64,000 nt of DNA, taken from NCBI RefSeq assembly GCF_010093815.1, contig NW_022985565.1:603841-667840 (forward strand), in the 5' to 3' direction. A model generated the notes under the pieces. It did no database searches, was not told the DNA's origin, and saw only the letters and a list, made by a program, of their open reading frames with translations. The translations under genes were made by a program, and so were the position numbers. Of the stretch, positions 19,666 through 31,670 are shown one piece after another (the stretch's first letter is position 1; every line of letters starts with the position of its first letter). The stretch is from Pseudovirgaria hyperparasitica. Taxonomy: Eukaryota; Ascomycota; Dothideomycetes; Acrospermales; Acrospermaceae.

Positions 19666-22600
19666 ATGCGTCGCGTCCGTCACTTGATACCCGAACATAC
19701 AAACCTGGAGATGCTCTCAGTATCTACCGGACGTGCTGGATGCTATAATGGGCTAATCCAAGTATCGAAGAAGTCGTGTCCACGCCCGAAAAGGTTCTTG
19801 CATTTGAGACAACATGAAAATGGCCAGCGCGGCCGCTTGAGATCACCTAGAGGATCACTCCAAGCATGCTCAGGTGTTATAACCACCCGAGGGGTCAAAA
19901 CCCATTCTGTTCTGAACTTGGATCTACTAGCTCGCGATGACAATGCTTCTCCTGATCAAGTTCCTACAGAAGTTGAAAAGGCATATCCTGCTGTGGTCCA
20001 GCAAGCCTCGGACAACATGCAAAAGCATCCCCAATGCGTGTTGCTGACCCGGGTCGGTGGATTCTATGAGGTTGGTTCTTCCGATGGTCTGTCTGTGGTG
20101 AAATTCCTTCTCACGTTCGAAGCTTTACTTTGACCATGCAGATACATACGGGCCTCTTTTGAATCTCAAAGTCGCACAAAAGAAGACAAAGGAGGGTCCC
20201 GTTTCCATGGTGAGCTACTTCGACTATGCTTTCATATCGATATGCTCATCACGATAGGGTAGTCAGGGTTCCCATACTATCAGCTTGAGCGCTTTTTGAA
20301 GATCCTCGTCCAAGACATGGGTAAGCATGTCGCCATCGCAGATGAATTCCCAAACGATGCAGCAAAGATGATCAAGTCTGGCGGAAATCTCTTTGATCGA
20401 AAGATCTCCCGCATCATTACCCCGGGTACTCTTATAGACGAACATTTTATGGACCCATTCCAGAGTAATTATCTTCTAAGTGTTCACGTCGACGCGGATT
20501 CCATTCATATTCAAAGTACCCCAGAAGGACTGGTAATACAAAGTTCTCTGCCGGATCGTCCTGATACTGAGTCAGCAATAGCTGGATTAGCTTGGCTAGA
20601 CCTATCCAGTGGTGACTTCTTCACTCAGATGACACCGGTAACACTTCTGTCGTCGGCAATCGCCAGGATACGGCCCCGGGAGATCCTACTGGACGCTTTT
20701 CTAGAAGATCCTCGATACTCTAAGCTTGTACAACCACTCAAGGCAGAGGGCCACGTCCTTACTTTCCAAGAATCACCAACAATTGTGAAGAAGTCTGATT
20801 GGCAGAAGATGTTTAAAGAAGCTGTCGGGTCTTCGAGCTCGACCAAATTCTCCCAGCACGAAGTGGCTGCAGGTGCATCTCTCTTAGCTTATGTAAAGAC
20901 TCAGTTGCAAGGTAGTCAGACACATCTCCAAGCTCCTGTACAGCACCAACTTGCCGACTTCATGAGCATAGATCGTAATAGCTTTCGGGCGTTGGAAATT
21001 AGATCAACTCAACATGATGGTACTGCTAAGGGCAGCTTATTACATGCTGTCAAAAGAACGGTAACACCTGATGGCACTCGACTCCTTGCTAGTCGTTTGA
21101 GTAAGTCCTTCGTAGATCAATCATCCATTTGCTAATTCGAGACAAAGCTGAGCCCTCCTTATCTCTTAGCGTCATCAATGAGAGACTTGATCTTGTGTCA
21201 CTTCTGAAGGATCACGCCTCCATTCGAGAGACAATTACTGGATACTTGCGACTTACTTCGGACAGTCCACGACTCGCATCCAAATTCGCTTTAGGTCGTG
21301 GAGACGCCGATGATCTCATTTCATTAGCCAAGACTATTGATATTACAATAGATCTAGCGAAGTCAATTAAGGCATTTCTGGGCTCAAACGCAGTGCAAAC
21401 ATCGTCGTGTTCCAATGGAAATGGCTCGACACTGTCTTCTTGGAGAGATTCTCTACAAAACTTACTAAAAAGACTCTCTCTTGATGGCCCACGTGCACTT
21501 GCCACACGTATCAAAGACTCTATAGATGAGGACGGTCTCTCAAGACAACATCAGATGGAAGATGAAACGACGGAAGTGCTTGAAGCTATGGCCCAGGATG
21601 TCGTCGGAGCGCAGGCGAACGAGCTGGAGATCAAACAGCTCCCCAAAAGACTGCAGCCGAAGAAACAACAGCGAATAATCAGCAGTAGCACTTTATCCGG
21701 TAGTAGTCAAGAGCCTTTCATTATGCGTCCGGAGTAAGTTCGCATACATCTCAACATTCTAAATATTTTTCACGTCTAACGTAAACAGCTCAAGCGACGC
21801 CCTGAAGGAATTGCATGAACATCTAGATGACTTAGAGGAGCAACAAGATGATCTTCAGAATGAACTCCGTCAAACCCACGGTGAGCATAGCTGTCCTCGT
21901 ACTTCATGCAGGTCTAATTATATACCAAGTCGCCTCCAGTCTCACTCTGAGATGGACACCTGGGCTGGGACACATTGCTCATGTGAAAGGGAAAGATCGG
22001 GACAAGCTCAAAGCCTTGGATAACAGACAGCCCGTCAGCACATCCAAGTCGACCAAATCTTTCTATATCACTGCTTGGACAGAGTTGGGCAAGGATATGG
22101 ATGAGACGAGGTTCCGCATTAGAACGGAAGAGCAACGTGTCCTGTCAAGCCTGCGACAAGAAGTTGTGCAGAATCTTGTGAAGCTTAGAAGAAACGCTTC
22201 TGTTCTGGCTGAGCTCGATGTTTCATCCGGATTTGCGGAACTTGCTGCCGAGAAAGAATGGATAAGACCGATACTGAATGAAGGCGTATCCCACAATATC
22301 AGCGCCGGAAGACATCCCGTCGTTGAAACAGGCTTATCACGTCAAGGAAGAACCTTCACCAGCAACGACTGCACTGTCGGTGAAGACGAAAGGATATGGC
22401 TTATCACTGGACCAAACATGGCCGGCAAAAGTACTTTCCTGCGACAAAATGCACTGATCAGCATCCTTGCTCAAACTGGATCTTTTGTACCTGCCGGGAG
22501 AGCTGAAATTGGTCTTGTAGACAAGATCTTTACCCGCGTAGGCTCTGCTGATAATCTCTACCAAGATCAATCAACCTTTATGGTGGAAATGGCTGAGACA

Positions 22601-22990
22601 GCGGAGATCTTGAAAGAAGCCACGCCTCGATCCTTTGTCATCATGGATGAAGTCGGCCGAGGTACCACCCCTGAAGATGGTGTTGCAGTTGGGTACGCGT
22701 GCCTCGATCATCTCTACCGTATCAACCGTTGCCGAACCATCTTCGCTACCCACTTTCACACCCTGGCGGACATGACGAAAGGCTTTGACAAGCTGGGCTG
22801 TTATTGCTCAGATGTCTCAGAGCAGGAGGATGGCAGCTTTTCCTACGTCCATCGGTTGCGAGCCGGGGTGAATAGGCAGTCTCATGCTCTCAAAGTTGCG
22901 CGAGTCGCCGGAATGCCAGAAGAGGCGATCAAGACAGCAGCAAAAGTTCTTGCAGACCTGAAAGTCCCGACCACCAGCTTGTCCACCTAA
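19666..22990 (+). CDS. MSH1: Mitochondrial MutS homologue Msh1
   Basis: Msh1 maintains mitochondrial DNA through mismatch recognition. Exons 19666-20070, 20123-20209, 20263-21100, 21148-21733, 21789-21880 and 21930-22990 give 1022 aa. The first 80 residues are Arg-rich and poor in acid, fitting a targeting sequence. The mismatch-recognition domain has TRVGGFYE joined to LYFDHADTYG, where other MutS proteins have the Phe-x-Glu motif, and SGFPYYQLERFLKILVQD. The C-terminal ATPase has Walker A TGPNMAGKSTFLRQ, DQSTFMVEM, Walker B IMDEVGRGT and ATHFHTL. ATG 19666 is the first in-frame ATG (a TTG precedes it). Confidence 0.93.
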
Positions 22991-25076
22991 ATGTCGACAA
23001 CTTCCTCCCCTCATTCTGTTTTGATTAGCCAGGTGTGAACATGCTGCCACTAAACCGTACAGGCAAGGACACTAGCTATATGTAGAAGCATTGTAAGATA
23101 CTTGTCTTTGGATATCGACGCAACTGTAGTAATACTACTTTGCCAACCAAGAGATTATACCCCCAAAACTTGTATAGATACCAATAATTAACGCCAATGA
23201 AATGTTAATCTCTGTACTAAATAGAGCCCACCTTTCTTAACAGACTCTAAGCACAGATGAACTATAGAGACTGACTGAGTGTTATTTCACATCAGAGTAT
23301 GATATAGGAGTACAGATGCTATGAGATGTGTCATCGAAGACCGAATCCAACTACATGTTCTCAAGATTGCTCCACGTATACAACTGGTTGCACAGCGCTC
23401 GCGTGCTGATCATAGAAATAACATAGAGGCTTCATAATCTTGCGTTATCTGCGCCAGGTGGTATCGGCCCCATTCCTGACGAAAAGGGAGTCATTTAGTC
23501 CATCCTTAGATTAGAGACACTCAGCATCATATCACATCCTTGCGAGGTATCGCCCTCGCTCTTCTTTGACGCAATACATAAGCATAAGAGACCTCTTCGA
23601 ATTTGATTCCTACTGGTGGTCGATCGGGAAGTCCGAAATATGTTGGCGATCGAATTTGACTTGGGGCTGAATTCTCTCGGCTTGAGATCCTTTGCATTAG
23701 TATGGTTGGTCATACTCTGTCTAGCACTACAAATTGAGAGGCTACTGACCCATAGCTATTGGAATCAATCGAACTGAATGGTTTCTCTGCTGTCCGGATT
23801 GTGAGGTGGGCCTGTCCAACCGGTGCGGCTGCCTCCTATCTACGCAAGGTAGACATCTACAACGATTCGTAGCATTAACGCAAACTTCAACGACCGAAGC
23901 ATCCGAACAACCCATGCTATAAATTCCAGGCCTGAACTGGACGCGGCGAGACGAGGCTGGCGTACAGGGTGAATCATGGTAGATAGATGCTTTGACGACT
24001 TCCGTTCTTGTGTGATGGACGGGCGAGATAAGCCGAGAAACGGCCAGTGCTGCATTGACTGAGATAAGAGATACAAAGTGGAGGAAGACGACAGGAGGAA
24101 AATAACAATTAGTGTATCTATGGTGACGATCGAGAGTAGTGTATTCATGTTCAGCGAGAATCGGTGGTACGTGGCTTCTTAACCTGACAAGCCTGTTCAG
24201 CAACTCGCTGTGAGCACCATCTACTCCAATTCCCATCTCCAAAACGTCATCGACCCATCCTTTCGGGTATTCAACGACAAGATCAAAATGCAAAACTGCG
24301 AACCCTGGGTGATAGCCCAGAGCACCCACAGGAAACCCCCGCCGCGATGCTGACAAGCCAAGCTAAGCGGGGATTTTGAAATTTGGGTGAGGTTGGTTGC
24401 GATCAGTAAACTGAAAATTGCCACGCCTCGCCGGGAATTGAACCCAGCATATTACATAGAGACAGCCAGTGAATCCCACAGAGTTACCACTAGACCATAC
24501 AAGTGAAGGCGAAAGATACTCTGCCGAACCACTATTTGTAGGCGTAGAAGAGAGGAACCCATAGACTGGGTTGAAGGTGGGTTCGCTCTAGACAGGTCGC
24601 GCTGCTGTCGAGAATTGGGGGTGGTATTGTGCTTGAAAGTTGACTAGAGGATTTTGTCTTTGAACATAATTTCACCGATGAGACACCAAACCAAACACAA
24701 TTCTCCTTGCTCTTGTGCACACAGATAGCCATAGATAGCAAATTATTCAGTAGCCACTTGGCTGCAAGATCAAAAAGAAAATCGTGCCAGTCCTGGCTAT
24801 TAACGAATATATCCCGCTGTTGGGATTCAGGCTGAGATTTGACACGAAGAAAATGAGATGATAGTTTTTAAGATATTTAAAAGGGAGTTGTAAGAACAAT
24901 GGAGACATGAGAACATAGCCTTACGACGTTCAGATTACGATCTTATGAAGTTCCCAGGAGGATTTTATGGGATGAGAATTATTCGCAACACGCTCTTTTC
25001 TGATCGCTTTTGTTCACATCATTTCATTGTGCCCAATAATCTCGAAACATACGCCTCAAATACAGTCGATGGCTTG
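22991..25076. other. 2-kb intergenic region with tRNA relic
   Basis: Apart from the tRNA-Glu-like relic, I see no recognisable gene. A frame without ATG is open on the minus strand at 24356-23742 (about 205 codons), but its sequence matches nothing I know. The region is AT-leaning and carries the MSH1 and CMC2 3' flanks. Confidence 0.5.
24424..24504 (-). pseudogene. tRNA-Glu-like relic
   Basis: On the minus strand a perfect A box (TGGTCTAGTGG, 24497-24487) and B box (GGTTCAATTCC, 24444-24434) are followed by a short T run at 24419-24416, like a Pol III terminator. Between them the text resembles tRNA-Glu(UUC), with TCTGTGG...TTCAC. But the A-B spacing is about 10 nt too long, the anticodon stem does not pair and U33 is lost. 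The 7 nt before the A box do not pair with the 3' CGAGGCG. I read it as a decayed tRNA or tRNA-derived element. Confidence 0.4.
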
Positions 25077-25374
25077 TCATGAATTTTCCTTGATCTCATT
25101 GAATGCTTGCTTCTTTTTGTCGTTGATGATCTTAGCCTTCTCCCGGTTGAGTCTTTGTCTTTCCAATCTTTCTCCGCGTAGACATTTATTCACGGCTATC
25201 TTTGCGTCCGTACATGCACCTGTACATCGATAGAGGAAGCCTCGTGCATGGCACTCCTCGAGGGCGTTCATGACATCTGCGCAATCTGATTATGACGGGT
25301 CAGGTCCATGTAGTCATAAGTAATGAACGTAGTTTCGTACTTGTATTATCTTTGGTATGCAGATGGGGATGCAT
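25077..25374 (-). CDS. CMC2: COX assembly twin CX9C protein Cmc2
   Basis: This small intermembrane-space protein is needed for cytochrome c oxidase assembly. Exons 25374-25341 and 25285-25077 give 80 aa starting MHPHLHTKDN, typical of Cmc2. The splice completes the first CX9C pair (CADVMNALEEC); the second is CTDAKIAVNKC, with an extra Cys before it. The pairs should form a disulfide-linked helical hairpin imported by Mia40. The tail is Lys/Arg/Glu-rich. The gene is divergent from prefoldin subunit 2. Confidence 0.9.
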
Positions 25375-25717
25375 CTTGACTCGACATGTGGTGGTGCTTC
25401 TCCAGACGTCAATGCGATTGGGACGAAGGAAGTCCTGCTGTTCTTGATGTCAGAACCCTCGCAAGCTAGGGACGACAAGCACTAACCGTTCTAGTACTAG
25501 CCTTCTAATATCTCAACGGCCAGAGTTTTGGGAGATATTCTTGTTGCCTCTAAGAGCTGCTCAATACAGCTTTCAAAGCTACACAAAGCATATAGAATCA
25601 TAAACTTCGAACGTTCTCCAATTCGGTAAGCCGTATTGATTACAACCACCTGGCTCAAGCGGAGAAGGCCTGCATCCGTATCACGAGCACATAGAGAGTT
25701 TACGTCGAATCATTCAA
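25375..25717. promoter_or_regulatory. Divergent promoter CMC2 / GIM4
   Basis: This 343-bp interval contains a GAACGTTC palindrome at 25609-25616 flanked by TTC-like and CAA-like triplets, resembling a weak heat-shock element. It is suggestive only. Confidence 0.45.
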
Positions 25718-26384
25718 ATGTCACAACCACAGCAGCAGCAACTGTCGACAAGACGGCAGCAAGGTATGTTCTGATACTCGTCGAAAAACATGGCTGACAG
25801 CAACAGAGCTGCAAACCCAGTACACGAATTACAAAAACACTCTTCAGCAGATAGCCCAGAAAATTGGCGACGTCGAACAAGAAACAGACGAGCACAAGTA
25901 AGTCAACTCACCTTCCCCACCTTGTATTCTACATTGTGTTCCACTTGACCTTTTCGTGGTAATGCCGCACCCCTGTCGTTTACCTTTCGATGTGTTCTCT
26001 TCGTCACTTCATTTAGCCTCTCGCCCTTATCAGTCACCTTCACGGAACAAATTGTCCAGACTGAATATCGCATGCTAGCTCTTTGACATGCTGATATAGT
26101 ACATCAGACTCGTCCTGGAAACTCTGCAACCCTTGGATGGTAGCAGGAAATGCTTCCGAATGATGAATGGCGTCCTGGTAGAGCGCACTGTAGAAGAAGT
26201 GGTACCGGCTCTAAAGACCAATTCCGAAGGTCTAAAGAAGGTACTGGACGATCTCGTGAAGCAGTATTCAACGAAGCAAGAAGAGCTTGAGAAGTGGAAG
26301 GTATGTGTGCTCTCTATGAAGAATAACGAATAAATCCTCATCCCAGTACAGAAAAAGAACAATATACAGGTTGTCCAGCAGTGA
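25718..26384 (+). CDS. GIM4: Prefoldin subunit 2
   Basis: A beta-type subunit of the hexameric prefoldin chaperone that hands actin and tubulin to the TRiC/CCT chaperonin. Exons 25718-25763, 25807-25897, 26108-26300 and 26352-26384 give 120 aa. It has the expected N-terminal coiled coil (QTQYTNYKNTLQQIAQKIGD), a central beta hairpin (CFRMMNGVLVERTVEEVVP) and a C-terminal coiled coil ending WKKKNNIQVVQQ. The last two parts join across the third intron, which fixes the acceptor at 26351. Intron 2 is long (210 nt). Confidence 0.92.
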
Positions 26385-29063
26385 TTCGATCGAGAGTGTG
26401 CGCAAAAACGAACACGAAAAAAATCGTCCAGATGAGTCTCTAGACGACGCCCTGTTACTGGCCTATCTCACGACTGCGATCACATCATTTGTCTAAACTT
26501 CCTCGTCAAGCGGAAGCTCAATTTCGCCTAGCATTTCGGGCACACATAATCGACGACACGCCACCGTCATTCTGAGAACTCAACGTGGCATTAGTGGACA
26601 CAATTTACAGCTTTGAGATGACGCAGGCAGCAATAGCATACACTTTGTGGTGCCCTCGCTTCGCCTTGATTGAGTCATCTTAGTGTATCATGGCGTTGGT
26701 CCCGTTGGAGATAATGACAACTCACTCCACACCCTTGATTTCTCAATCGTCCCGTTCTTCCTAGCTCGTGCACACCTCATACTCTACAACTTGTGTCAAC
26801 CAGCATCCATATGTCGATGTGTGACAAATGGTCACCTATGGATCATCCTGCTACGTCATCTGCAGACAATCACGGTTAATCCTTGATACATATGAGCTTG
26901 ATACTCATTCATCTACCGGAGTGCCCACCAAGAGATGCCGCAAATTGTAAATAGCAACGAATAGGACAGAATCCCGTCCCAATGGATTTTGACAAGGCTG
27001 CATGATGGCATTAAGTAGCGGGGGTGGGGGTGGAGCTCATGCACCTCTGCGCTGGCCAACGATGTTGGCAGCTTTCGACCAAGATCATCCTGGACCACCG
27101 CTGACGTGCTCGTATGACCCGGGCTTTCTGCAAGAAAAAAAACATGTCCCCCTTGGCATGAACTTGGGATTGGTGGTGTTGCCTCAGCTAGGAGAGTCAG
27201 CCAGTAGACTCCTCCATAGTCGCTTTCAAAAAGAGCCTTTCTAGCATGTGCATCATGTAGAGATCTTAGTGCACTAGTCATTGAATGCAGGGAACATATA
27301 AACAGATCAGCACCGGTCACTGAAGTTGGAGTGCGATTGTCTACTCCAATGTTGCAATACCGTTCTCGACTGATGACGATTGGTCGAACCCTGTAATTAC
27401 CATGCAGGCTTTCTAAACCTCTATTGGCTTTTCATTTCGGGTGGAAGAAGGTGAGGCGTTGGGCATGAATGCTTTCTATTGCATTGATGACTAGGCTGGC
27501 CATAACAGCTGCATATATTCTCAAAACACAAAACATGCTGCGAACTACCTAGATAATAAATGATTGGCTTGTGGTCGTAAACAGAAACACGTATGCCCCC
27601 ATAACCGCCTCGTGTATATCACCAATGAACGAACAGACGACGTTCAGCCGCATAGTTCGCAGAGCACAGCAGATGCGGATTGGATACAGTCGCGCTCCAA
27701 CGGCTGGAAGATATATTGGAGTAACATGAAGAACGGGAGCAACACAACCCCTGTTGCTTGGTGACCCTAGGCAAGACAACCGCGAGGACACAGGTCATGT
27801 CTGAGGTGTCTCAGTCTCCCGCGTTCTCTCAGCCGCCCGGCAAGTGATTTGACTGGCTTACATTGTCGACTCCGTTGGATGAGCATGAAAACGAGAAGCG
27901 GGTGGCACATCCATAGTATTAGTAGCGCATGCAGTGTCCGTGTCGGCAATGTTGGCTATTGCCAGAAGCACTTCCAAGTAGGCAACCATGATACTATGAA
28001 TGATGCTTGAGAATGATCAAGTATCACGCAGCCGTGGACGTGTAGACCATGATGTGACGTGTGCCAGCAGAACAAAGCATTATCAATTAGAAGCGATCCT
28101 TGGATAGAGGTTGGCGATCGTAGCCTTGTTGCAGCCTCAGGCTCAAGCCAACATCCCGTCTAACCCCCACCGGCCGCAAAAGCTCCCCTCCTTCTTCCGC
28201 CTTGCAGCTCCAGCCTTCAGCTCCGACCAACCCGTCGCGGTTCGTCGTTCATCCCATTGATTGTCTTCATCTTCTCACTATAATACCATCATTCGACCTA
28301 ATTGCCGCCCTCTCTCACAGGCGCACAAAACATTCCGACAGGCGGAGCGCACAGTAAGTGCTTCAGTGCGCGCGCAAGACTACAGACACAACAGTCTCTC
28401 TGTGGCGCGTGTCGCCTCTTAAGCTCGTCCCAGCTATACTCCAATCTAACTCATGTCAGAAACGCGACCAACACACGCACACCTGCAGCTACACCATCTC
28501 CTTCGGCCACGTCTACTCGCAGATAGGCTATACTCATCCTCGACCAGCTCTCTGCCTCTGCTGTAAACTACTAGACCGCCTCGTAACGGATCGCAAGAGC
28601 TGTTTAGTCGTACAATCATCAATCCTTACTGCCCGCGCCGCCGTTCTGTCTGCCCTTGCACCACCTTGGCTCCATCCACATCCCTCGCGAGAGACGAATA
28701 GTCCCACTTAGGTCTCTGCATCCCTCCGCTCAGCCATCTGGGTCCTGCAGCTGCTCAATTGCAATTACATCTTAGCCTGTTTAAACATCCAGTAATACTC
28801 TCAAATCTGATTCCACGACCCACCGACTGGCCCTGTCTAATACCACACCTGCGTTACCGCGCGTCATACCCCGGTTGCCCTAACCGTCCCCAAGTCGAGG
28901 TCGCATACTCGGCCGCGGCCAAATTTCTATCTGCCTTCTGCGCGTCAGAAGAAGGAACGTCTAGAAGCAAACAGTGACGTGTTTGCCAGCGAATAGTTGA
29001 CCAATTCGCCAGCTCACCGCAAGCGCACGTAGGCTTTGGTTGCCTGTAGGAGACCGAATAAAC
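26385..29063. other. 2.7-kb gene-poor region upstream of HAP3
   Basis: No credible gene is seen; open frames are short and lack family resemblance. From about 28140 the strand is pyrimidine-rich, probably a long HAP3 promoter and 5' leader. A CCAAT pentamer lies about 62 bp before the HAP3 ATG (near 29001), so feedback by the CCAAT-binding complex is conceivable. Confidence 0.5.
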
Positions 29064-30212
29064 ATGTCGGCTTCCCCTCCAAAAAATAAGGATGTGGAAC
29101 AAGGAGCATCGCCTGACGGTTCCGAGCCGCCCATGGACAGAGACGGTCAGGACGCACAAGCACTCGGCCTTGATTTTGAAGTTAAGGAGCAGGACCGATG
29201 GCTACCAATAGCAAATGGTTTGTCTCTACTTGTGTTCCCTTGAGCAGATTCTGTGCAACTGTCCCTTTTTTCACTGCATGTCGACCGATCAATCGCCGCG
29301 CATGGTTTCAGCAAACCTATCACGGACATGTCGATGTCTGCCTGATTCTGTTTGTCTCCTGTCGAATCGGTTTCTTTCCTGCCCAGTCGATCACAGAAAC
29401 GCCTCTCGTTGACTGTCGTGTCTCTATGAACGGCTGACTTGCAGGCTGTTATCATGTCATCTGCTTCTCCTTCCTCTCCTGCATCTTCCTCAAAACGCGC
29501 GTCCAAAGCAGCAGATGCAGCAGCTTCAGATGCTAACATCCGTAACTTTGCTCCAGTTGCTCGGATTATGAAATTGGCACTCCCAGACAATGCAAAAATC
29601 GCAAAGGAAGCCAAGGAGTGCATGCAAGAATGCGTGAGCGAGTTCATCTCGTTCATAACGAGCGAAGGTCGGTTCTGTTCCGTACTCCATTGACTGTAAC
29701 CTGCTCATCTTTATGCAGCTTCCGAAAAGTGCCAACAAGAGAAGCGGAAAACTGTCAATGGCGAGGACATCCTCTTCGCCATGACTTCTCTTGGATTCGA
29801 GAACTATGCCGAAGCATTGAAGATCTACCTCTCTCGGTATCGCGAAGTAAGCTGCCCAAAGCCCCTCTAGTCACACTACCAGCACAATCACCGCTTCCCG
29901 TACCCAAACTCCTGCATCCCCTTGCCATCTCCTATGTCACTACCCTACAAAGACAATATCTGAACTCTTCGTATTGATTGGTGGCACGAGACCCTCCTCG
30001 CAAATCAGAACAAACCTGCCGCTCAGTTCGTCAATTCCAGTGGGCCTGCCGGGAGTGTCACTGGGTCGAGCTCTGCCAATGCCGCCTCCGCCTATGCCGC
30101 AGAACAGACTGCCGCAAGCAACAACGGCAACATACTAGGCGAGGGCCTCGAAGAAGGGCAGGATGCCAGCGCCTTCGGATACCCCGTCCAGAACGGGGGA
30201 GACGGGTTCTAA
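29064..30212 (+). CDS. HAP3: CCAAT-binding factor subunit HapC (NF-YB)
   Basis: This histone-fold subunit pairs with HapE and HapB to bind CCAAT boxes and control respiration, iron and redox genes. Exons 29064-29217, 29557-29667, 29719-29846 and 30009-30212 give 198 aa. The N-terminus ends in the conserved [13 protein letters not shown]. After the 339-nt intron the NF-YB core follows: [67 protein letters not shown]. The C-terminus is Ala/Ser/Asn-rich. Intron 1 itself contains an in-frame ATG-led stretch that runs directly into the core (see findings). Intron 3 holds an inverted CCAAT (ATTGG). Confidence 0.93.
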
Positions 30213-30522
30213 GCGCCGCGTCGGGCGCCGGTGCCGAGAATCAGGAGCCTTACGGATTTGTGGCGAAGAGTCCCGATAAGAGAAGGAATCTTACGTATGT
30301 GAAACATCCTGGGCACCGGAAATGGGGAAGGAGGATAGACATGAGGAATGAGGAAGTCGGAATCACGTGAATGGGAGGAATATCGAGGTAAACTGTCACC
30401 AACCGCAAGACGAGTCTATTGTATGATTGGGATTTCTTGTCTTGGCTCTCCTTACAATCACTGGAATGTATAGTATATGTCGGACACGCTCACAGCTGTC
30501 CGCAATAAATTTTTGCCCAAAG
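30213..30522. other. Intergenic, convergent 3' ends
   Basis: A 310-bp spacer between HAP3 and the methyltransferase; nothing recognised. Confidence 0.5.
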
Positions 30523-31474
30523 CTAAATCCCTTTACGTGCAACTCCTCTCAGTCGCACATACCCTATCCACCAGCTCTCATCCTCTCGCTTCATCACCGG
30601 CTCCAGTACCTCCATCATCCATTGCACCACATCTGCCCTCTTCGTCTCGTCCACGACAGCAATGTAGTCGGCGCACATGAGCTTAATCCACCCTTCCAGC
30701 CCTCCCGACCCCTCATCATTCATCTGCGTCAACTGCGTCGGTCGGCACTCGGTCTCAACCTTCTCGACCACAAACCCAGCCTCCGCCAACGCGTTCCGCA
30801 TCCACACATCCGACGGGAAGAACCACGGCGACGCCGCCCGCGCATCCGCCAGCCCCACGCCATGCGCTCGCAGCGCAGCCATCGCTGTCGCATGCACCTC
30901 GGCCACATTCCCTGCGCCCCCCATCTCGAACACGAACTTGCCCCCCGGCGCAAGTAGAGCGTGGACGTTGCTGAAGAAGGCCGCGCGCGTGTCTGGGGCC
31001 GCGAGGATCCAGTGCATGGCGGCGTTGGAGAAGACTTTCGTGTATGCGCCGCGGGTGGTGGTGGTGGTGGGGTGGGCGGATATGTAGTCTGCGAGGTTGG
31101 TGCAGTCTTGGACAAGGAAGGGGATGGATGGGTACGATTTGCGGGCGGATGTGATCATGGAGGGAGAGGCGTCGAGGCCGGTGATGCGGGATGGGCTGGC
31201 GAGGGAGTGGTGGATGATGTGGGTGAGGTGGCCGTCGCCGCAGCCGATGTCGAGGATTGTGTCGTCCGGGTTTGCGTTGAGGTAGGAGAGGACTTTGGTC
31301 GTTAGTTTGGGGACAAAGGAGGCGGCTGCCGAGTAGACCTGAGTTAGGTTAGTTTGTGTTTGTTTGGTTGTTGGGATGGGGATGGAGTTGAAACAATACA
31401 TCTGATGACCAGTTGTCTCTGCCGGCCTCCTCGTCAGGCTGTACATTTTGACGCTGCTTGAATGCTTCGAGCAT
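30523..31474 (-). CDS. Class I SAM-dependent methyltransferase
   Basis: Exons 31474-31400 and 31338-30523 give 296 aa. The first exon (MLEAFKQRQNVQPDEEAG...NWSSD) joins VYSAAASFVPKLTTKVLSYL. Motif I is TILDIGCGDGHLTHII, followed by TGLDASPSMITSARK (acidic motif II), the F/Y-SNAAMHWI block and LLAPGGKFVFEMGG. The order resembles trans-aconitate 3-methyltransferase-like enzymes of fungi, with a C-terminal cap helix (WMMEVLEPVMKREDES). Small-molecule methylation is likely; the substrate is not deducible. ATG 31474 is preferred over ATG 31446, which would need intron sequence to be translated. Confidence 0.82.
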
Positions 31475-31670
31475 TATGTTGATGGTTTCATAAAATTCTG
31501 ACTGTCATCAAATGATTCCTTTCAAGGTATGTGTATATTGAGCCGATAGCCGATGTCGGAGGGGTAGCTGTGATGATGTAGGTAGCTACCTGCGTGTAAG
31601 GTTATCGTCTGATTATTCGGCCATGAATGCAATGCCAGATTGAACCGTAAATACTTCCTCTATCAAAGCG

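Noticed and set aside
23742-24356. Open minus-strand frame of about 205 codons downstream of MSH1
   Set aside because: It begins at TTG with no ATG, has no recognisable motif and runs through sequence rich in splice-like signals in several frames. It may be part of an unseen gene but cannot be supported.
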